A DNA stretch of 64,000 nt, from the NCBI GenBank assembly GCA_905183005.1, contig CAJJDO010000047.1, positions 484,097-548,096 of the forward strand. The letters run 5' to 3'. Every line of letters begins with the position of its first letter. The first letter of the stretch is position 1. The notes under the pieces are model-generated. The model had not been told where the DNA came from and did no database searches. It saw only the letters and a list, made by a program, of their open reading frames with translations. Origin of the DNA: Paramecium pentaurelia. Lineage: Eukaryota > Ciliophora > Oligohymenophorea > Peniculida > Parameciidae. This document shows positions 59,298 through 64,000 of the stretch, piece after piece. Both the position numbers and the translations under genes were made by a program.

Positions 59298-60430
59298 TCA
59301 GCAATCACATGCATCACTTAAGCACTCGCACTCATAACAATAACTTGAGCCAGATGATGATTAATTCTATTTATCTTTTTTTTTCTTTTTTTTTTCCTTT
59401 AATGGTGCTACAGCTTAAGTTGGAAGAGCTTTTGGAATAAAATCATTAACTTGTTCTTAAGCCTAATAAAATAAAATATAATGTAACTTTTGGAACTTTA
59501 AATTCAACCCTTTCTCTTTGTTTCCCATAAATTGGTTTAGAGTCTTCTTTTTTTTCCAATGGCTTTTAAGGTAGTTTTAATTAATATGGATGTACAACAT
59601 TAGGTGTTTCGTATTTTGCCCATTCTTCTTCAGGAGGTTTAGGACGGTATTTCTATATTTTTGGTTATTTAAATGGTTTTTCATCTTTTGTTTTTTTTAC
59701 TTCTGGCAATTTTTCTACTTTTACAACTGGAAGAGGTTGAATTGGACATTCAAGGAGATGTTCTGGCAATGGGATTTCTTATTCAGATGGATCTTTTTTT
59801 TAAGGCTTTTCTTTATATTTTTTTTCAGAAATTTCTTCTTTCTTTATTAAAATTCTTTCGTATTCTGACTCTGATGATCCGGATGAACTGTATACAAAGT
59901 TTATTCTCCTCATTCTTGGATCGTGGTATATAATCTAATCATAAAATGGAGTAGTATCAGACTTCTTTTTTCTTTTTCGATTTCTTTTTAAAATGAAAAC
60001 TAAATACATTTTTATTTCTAAATTTTTTTTAGGAACCAAATTTTTTGCGCAGTTACAATCTGAATCTGAATTTCCTAATTCACAACAACTGTTTTCACTT
60101 ACACTATCATTTCTTACTTAAAAAAATATTTTTTAAGAATTCTTCTACTTATTCAAAAATCTTTTGCCTTCTAACGAACGATCAATACTAATTTATACTG
60201 GTTTGCCAGTCTTATTAAGTTATTCAACTACAAGTGAAAAAATATTACTACTTGATGAAATTTGATTTTCTTTACTTTTACCTTTTAGATAATTTGGATG
60301 CTATTTTTTGCTATCAAATTCGAGTGGTATTGGATAATCTAATACAATTAAAAGAATAATTACTCACTGATGTTGAATTCCCTTCAACATTCTTTAACTT
60401 TCTTTCTCCATTCCCATCTATTTTTTTCAT
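59298..60430 (-). CDS. Hypothetical basic protein with Cys-rich C-terminus
   Basis: About 350 aa from ATG 60430 (MKKIDGNGERKLKN). Mostly Lys/Glu/Pro/Ser-rich with motifs such as RPKPPEEEWAKYETP and KKKKKKDKQ. It ends in a Cys-dense tail, SSYCYECECLSDACDC, TGA 59298; a second small Cys cluster (SENSCCELGNSDSDCNCAKN) lies mid-protein. Introns of 29 nt near 60365 (splice phase not fully settled) and 25 nt near 59475. The Cys tail could bind zinc or be lipidated; no family recognised. Confidence 0.55.
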
Positions 60431-63057
60431 AACGGATTATTTTAAAATTAACTTTAAAGTTTATAGTAAAGAAGAAAAATAATTTTATAAGAATACAATT
60501 TTTTATTTTGATTATATATAATTAATTTTGCATTGAGAGGAAAGTTGTTGGAAAATATTATTTCAAGTCATAAAATAAGGATATAGGCATTGTAAACACA
60601 AAATACTTGGAGAGGACTATTATTGTATTATAAAAATTGTGTAATTTGAGTAAACCTCTTATTCGCAAGAATAACATGAGCAAAAATTGCTCTTATTTGA
60701 TGATAATAAAGTTTTTTTTACAAATATTTTTTTCGAAAATAACAGAGGGAGAAAAAATCCCAGTTTCTTTTATGCCAAAGTGAAAGATTTTCTCTCCCAT
60801 TTCTATAGAAGAAGTAAAATCGAAAATAAATGAAAGTTTTGTATAAGTGGAGGAAAATATAAATTATTAAATCAAAAAGATAAGGAGAGCTTAAAAATCT
60901 TTTTATGAAAATAATTTGAATCTGTGATGCCAGCTTAAATTGAGAAAGGAATTCAAAGATGCAAACTAACAGTCGCGGCTTGGATTTTTAAAAGGCTCTG
61001 AGAGTTTGACTATTCCTAATTAACTGTTAGTCTTTCAGTGCTTGAGAGGTTCAAGAAACTTCCCTAAACAAGGTTGGTGGTCTTTACTTTTTAATCACCT
61101 AAGCTGGGACTGTTATCGCTTTTTTGTTTTTACCTTCGAATCCTATACATTGAATGGGAAGAAAGAATGCAGACCTTTCTCGAAATTTTATAAAGATGTC
61201 TTTGCTAGGGGATTAGTCAGAAGTAGCAGATATTTAAAAGTAATTTTTTTTTTCTTTTAAAATGATTACTAATATAATACCATATAAAAATTTAATTTCT
61301 AATATTATAAGTCAAAATATTTCAGTTTAAGCATCACACAAGGAAAAATAAGTTATTTCTGGAAAGATCAATTGTATAAAAAAAATAATTTGGGATTTCA
61401 TGTTTTAAAAACAATAGATTCAAATTTAGATTTGCTGCAGAATGAAGTAATTTAGGGAACAGATACTTTTCAGCCATTTTTTTGTAATTTTCAGTTGCTG
61501 ATTTCAAGAAATTAAAATCTTAATTTTTTTTATTAATAAAGAAATGGCTTATAAATCCTTTTTCAGAATAATTAGGAATAAAGTAATCAACTTAATTAAT
61601 AAGATTAGAAATTGAATTAATCTTTAATTATAAATGTATTTTCTATTTTGTACCAAAGTAATAAAATGAAAGAGTGAAAATCTTCACTTTTTTTTAATTT
61701 GTGCTTTATTATAAAATAGATATTTGACTTTTTCTTTAATTGCTTGATCATTCATGATTAGATATATTGTTAAAATTTATTTAGTTTTCTTCTTTCTTTA
61801 GAATTGTTTTAGTTACTTTTTGATAATAATTTAATAAATAGACAAAAATTTTTTGAAACTTTTAGCATCTAATAGAAATTATCTTTATGAAATTAAAATT
61901 TATACATGATTCACTAATCAAGTATAAGGTTAATGAAATAGAGTATTTGCAAATTATTTTAAAGCCATCATTCAGCCATATCTCTAATAATATTTATACT
62001 TCCTACAAATACCGAATTATAAAGATGATAAGTTAAAAAATATGGTATTAATTTATTCGAAGCAAATCAATTATATGTAGTGATTTTACTTTTTTCCAAA
62101 GCTTGTTAAAATTACAGTTTTAGATGATATTTCTTTATTTTTACAAATTATTTGCAAGATATGAGATATTGTTACAGTGTTTTGCAAAAATTTTTTGGAT
62201 ATATTATTCTTCAGTATTGCTTTAAATCCTATATAAGTGTTTAAGAAATGGTATCAATTTAATTTACCATTTTCTTAACTTATTTCTATCTTTTAATCCT
62301 CTTTTAAGCTAAATTTCTAAATACCTTCTTCTTTTTTATTTTGGTTCAAATCCTAATGAGGACAGTTTCTGACTTTATTATCCTTATTCTAAAAATTTAT
62401 CAGCTAAATATTGACGCCTAGGTGTTTGTTAAATTATTCTTTCTAATCCTTTAATTTTCGTTCTAATTTTTTAATTAAAAAATTATCATAATTATAATTG
62501 TAATAATTTTGGAAAAATTTTCGACTTCCTTTTGCTTCTCTTTTGGCAATTAGCCTTCGTTTTTGTAAGATGTAATTACACTTCCTTATTCTCATTTTTA
62601 AGATGTATAGGAAATTAAAAATTACAGAATTTTTACAATTCAAATCTCCTCAGAAACAATATATTAAAGGTTTAAGAAGTAACTTAGAAAACTGATTCTT
62701 TGCTAGTTTTAGGATTTTTTTAGATTAGGCTTTTTTATAAAAAATATCAATAGAAGATCACGAGATAAATGAATTCGTTTATAGCATACTAGATAAAAAC
62801 TTTCATCCTCTTTATTAAAACAATACACTCTTTCTGATATTAGTACAAAAAGATTTATTAAACTGATAAAACTCCTCTCTATCTTTGAGTTTTTCAAAAT
62901 GTATATTAAAATTTAGAATATCAATTTTTTTTCCCCACCATTTTTTTAAAGTATAATATCTAATTTTTCTTTTTTAATTAGTTGAGGTATTTCATTTTTA
63001 TTTGCATGTTAATAATAAATAGATAAAGGAGAAAAGAAAAATAACATTTAAAAATTT
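60431..63057. other. 2.6-kb gene-poor region
   Basis: The longest stretch without a convincing gene. Several long frames are open under the ciliate code, mostly on the minus strand (60575-61240 and 61960-63010), but none has a recognisable domain, start or consistent splicing. The part 60940-61230 is less AT-rich than the rest and has open frames on both strands plus an inverted repeat. It could contain a non-coding RNA, decayed genes or only spacer. No tRNA fold was found, although GGTTCAAATCC at 62343 resembles a T-arm. Confidence 0.5.
60747..60798. repeat. Hairpin with 13-bp arms
   Basis: GGGAGAAAAAATC at 60747-60759 is complementary to GATTTTCTCTCCC at 60786-60798 with a single mismatch (12 of 13), leaving a 26-nt loop. 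In DNA this AT-rich the G/C-containing ends make it stand out. It may be an RNA structure or a relic; no gene is attached to it. Confidence 0.6.
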
Positions 63058-63935
63058 ATGATGAATGAAGAGACTAAATTAGATGGTCATAGTAATGAAG
63101 TCAACTCAGTCTGTTTCTCTCTTGATGGAAATACATTTACTTCTGGTAGTTGGGATAACTCTATCCGTCTATGGGATGTCAAAACAGGATAATAAAAAGC
63201 TTAATTAGATGGTCATAATGATTGTATCAACTCAGTCTGTTTCTCTCCTGATGGAAATACATTAGCTTCTGGTGGTTGGGATAAGTCTATTCGTCTATGG
63301 GATGTCAAAACAGGATAATAAAAAGCCAAATTAGATGGTCATACTAGTGGTATATTGTCAGTCTGCTTCTCTCCTGATGGAAATACATTAGCTTCTGGTA
63401 GTGGTGATTAGTCTATCCGTCTATGGGATGTCAAAACAGGATAATAAAAAGCTATATCAGATGGTCATAGTGATTCTATTAGACCTGTCTGTTTCTCTCT
63501 TGATGGAAGTACGTTAGCTTTTTCTAATCATGATAACTCCATCAGTTTATGGGATGTTAAAACAGTATTAATGATATTAGATTAGTCTGCTTCTCTCTTG
63601 ATGGAAATACATTAGCTTCTAAAAGTGGAGATGGCTCTATCCGTTTATGGGCTGTCTAAACAGGATAAGAAATTAAAGACTTAAATAATCGATATAACGA
63701 AATATTGGAAAATTGCACGATTTAGTTGTTATAAAACAACCCTTTTACAGGTATTTAGTATTTATATTTTTTAGTTAACACTATTATTCCTATTCTCTGT
63801 ATATCCTAAACACCAATCTTTTAAGCTAAAGAAGCTCTTGTCCTAAATGGAGAGTTTATTAATTAGTAAGGCTACGATTTAAGATCGTTATTAAAATCAA
63901 GATGTTGTATTTTGGTAAACAAAATGCAACAATGA
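63058..63935 (+). pseudogene. Truncated, frameshifted WD40-repeat gene
   Basis: Begins MMNEETKLDGHS, directly inside a WD40 array. Four blades follow with the pattern LDGHxxxVxSVCFSPDGNTLASGSxDxSIRLWDVKTGQQKA. After VKT near 63560 the frame is lost; the fifth blade (VCFSLDGNTLAS…SIRLWAVQTGQ) and a C-terminal tail (EALVLNGEFINQQGYDLRSLL, TGA 63933) lie in another frame. The spacing to the fifth blade is 28 bp short. Related ciliate genes usually carry a long N-terminal part before the WD array; none is present here. Together these suggest a 5'-truncated, frameshifted copy. A 24-nt GTA…TAG intron near 63750 is still intact. Confidence 0.75.
63067..63540 (+). repeat. 126-bp tandem repeats encoding WD40 blades
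   Basis: CTGTTTCTCTC-type blocks begin at 63111, 63237, 63363 and 63489, exactly 126 bp (42 codons) apart, and then at 63587, only 98 bp on. Units are highly similar at nucleotide level, showing recent duplication or homogenisation. Confidence 0.9.
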
Positions 63936-64000
63936 CATTTTATTATTTTTTAGAAAATTATAAATATATACTTAAAGTATATTTCTTATATTTTTTTTTT

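Noticed and set aside
62330..62370. GGTTCAAATCC resembling a tRNA T-arm
   Set aside because: No matching acceptor stem, D-arm or anticodon loop could be folded upstream on either strand.
42..63010. Numerous additional frames of 60-130 codons free of TGA, especially 61960-63010 minus and 13685-14175 plus
   Set aside because: With TGA the only stop and very AT-rich DNA, such open frames are expected by chance; they show no motif, start context or consistent splicing.
63545..63600. 16- or 21-nt intron (GTATTAATG...TAG) at the WD40 break
   Set aside because: Neither splice gives the phase needed to enter the fifth blade, so a 28-bp deletion is the better explanation.
63936..64000. Terminal run of T as a telomere or scaffold end
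   Set aside because: It is only a short homopolymer; no G4T2/G3T3-type telomeric repeats are present.

Overview
The window is nuclear DNA of a ciliate, almost certainly a Paramecium-type species. Reading frames only make sense if TAA and TAG encode glutamine and TGA is the sole stop. Genes are interrupted by very short introns (about 19 to 31 nt, GTA...TAG, CAG or AAG). Intergenic gaps are often under 100 bp and the DNA is very AT-rich. Products are typical eukaryotic ones: ribosomal protein S6, Tom40, condensin CAP-H, axonemal proteins, cyclic-nucleotide phosphodiesterase and a CNBD potassium channel. All coordinates below are genomic spans from start ATG to TGA, introns included. Gene models were built by hand by following frames across short introns.

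Layout. 0-9.5 kb: B-box protein (cut by the left edge), DHHC palmitoyltransferase, helical protein, RPS6, fatty-acid-hydroxylase-type membrane enzyme, small MGC protein, long cyclic-nucleotide phosphodiesterase, two unknown proteins. 9.6-16.9 kb: two small secreted Cys-rich proteins on either side of a RING/TRAF zinc-finger protein and a WD-like propeller; then an EF-hand protein and an AT-hook protein. 17.5-27.6 kb: MORN protein, CFAP210-like coiled coil, CXC (TSO1/LIN54) protein head-to-head with Tom40, TMEM43 homologue, Ser/Thr kinase with a DFN motif, and a protein with an apparent frame break. 27.6-43 kb: TRF4-type nucleotidyltransferase, dual-specificity phosphatase, unknown protein, a coiled coil of about 1,800 aa with a recent 165/207-bp repeat array, CNBD potassium channel, B-box protein. 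43.2-60.4 kb: LITAF protein, casein kinase 1, WD+EF-hand protein, CAP-H, CFAP20DC-like protein, RING-CH protein, possible PCNA-fold clamp, FAM135 esterase, hormone-sensitive-lipase homologue, basic Cys-tailed protein. 60.4-64 kb: a gene-poor stretch and a truncated, frameshifted WD40 gene.

Functional themes (inference): cilium/axoneme (MORN, CFAP210, CFAP20DC, WD+EF), cAMP/cGMP and membrane excitability (phosphodiesterase, CNBD channel), lipid metabolism and protein lipidation (DHHC, hydroxylase, FAM135, HSL), and signalling (kinases, phosphatase, E3 ligases). No operons, CRISPR arrays, intact mobile elements, rRNA genes or convincing tRNA genes were seen. The most unusual general signal is frequent use of AAG, not TAG, as the 3' splice site, in at least ten genes where frame or protein homology leaves little alternative.
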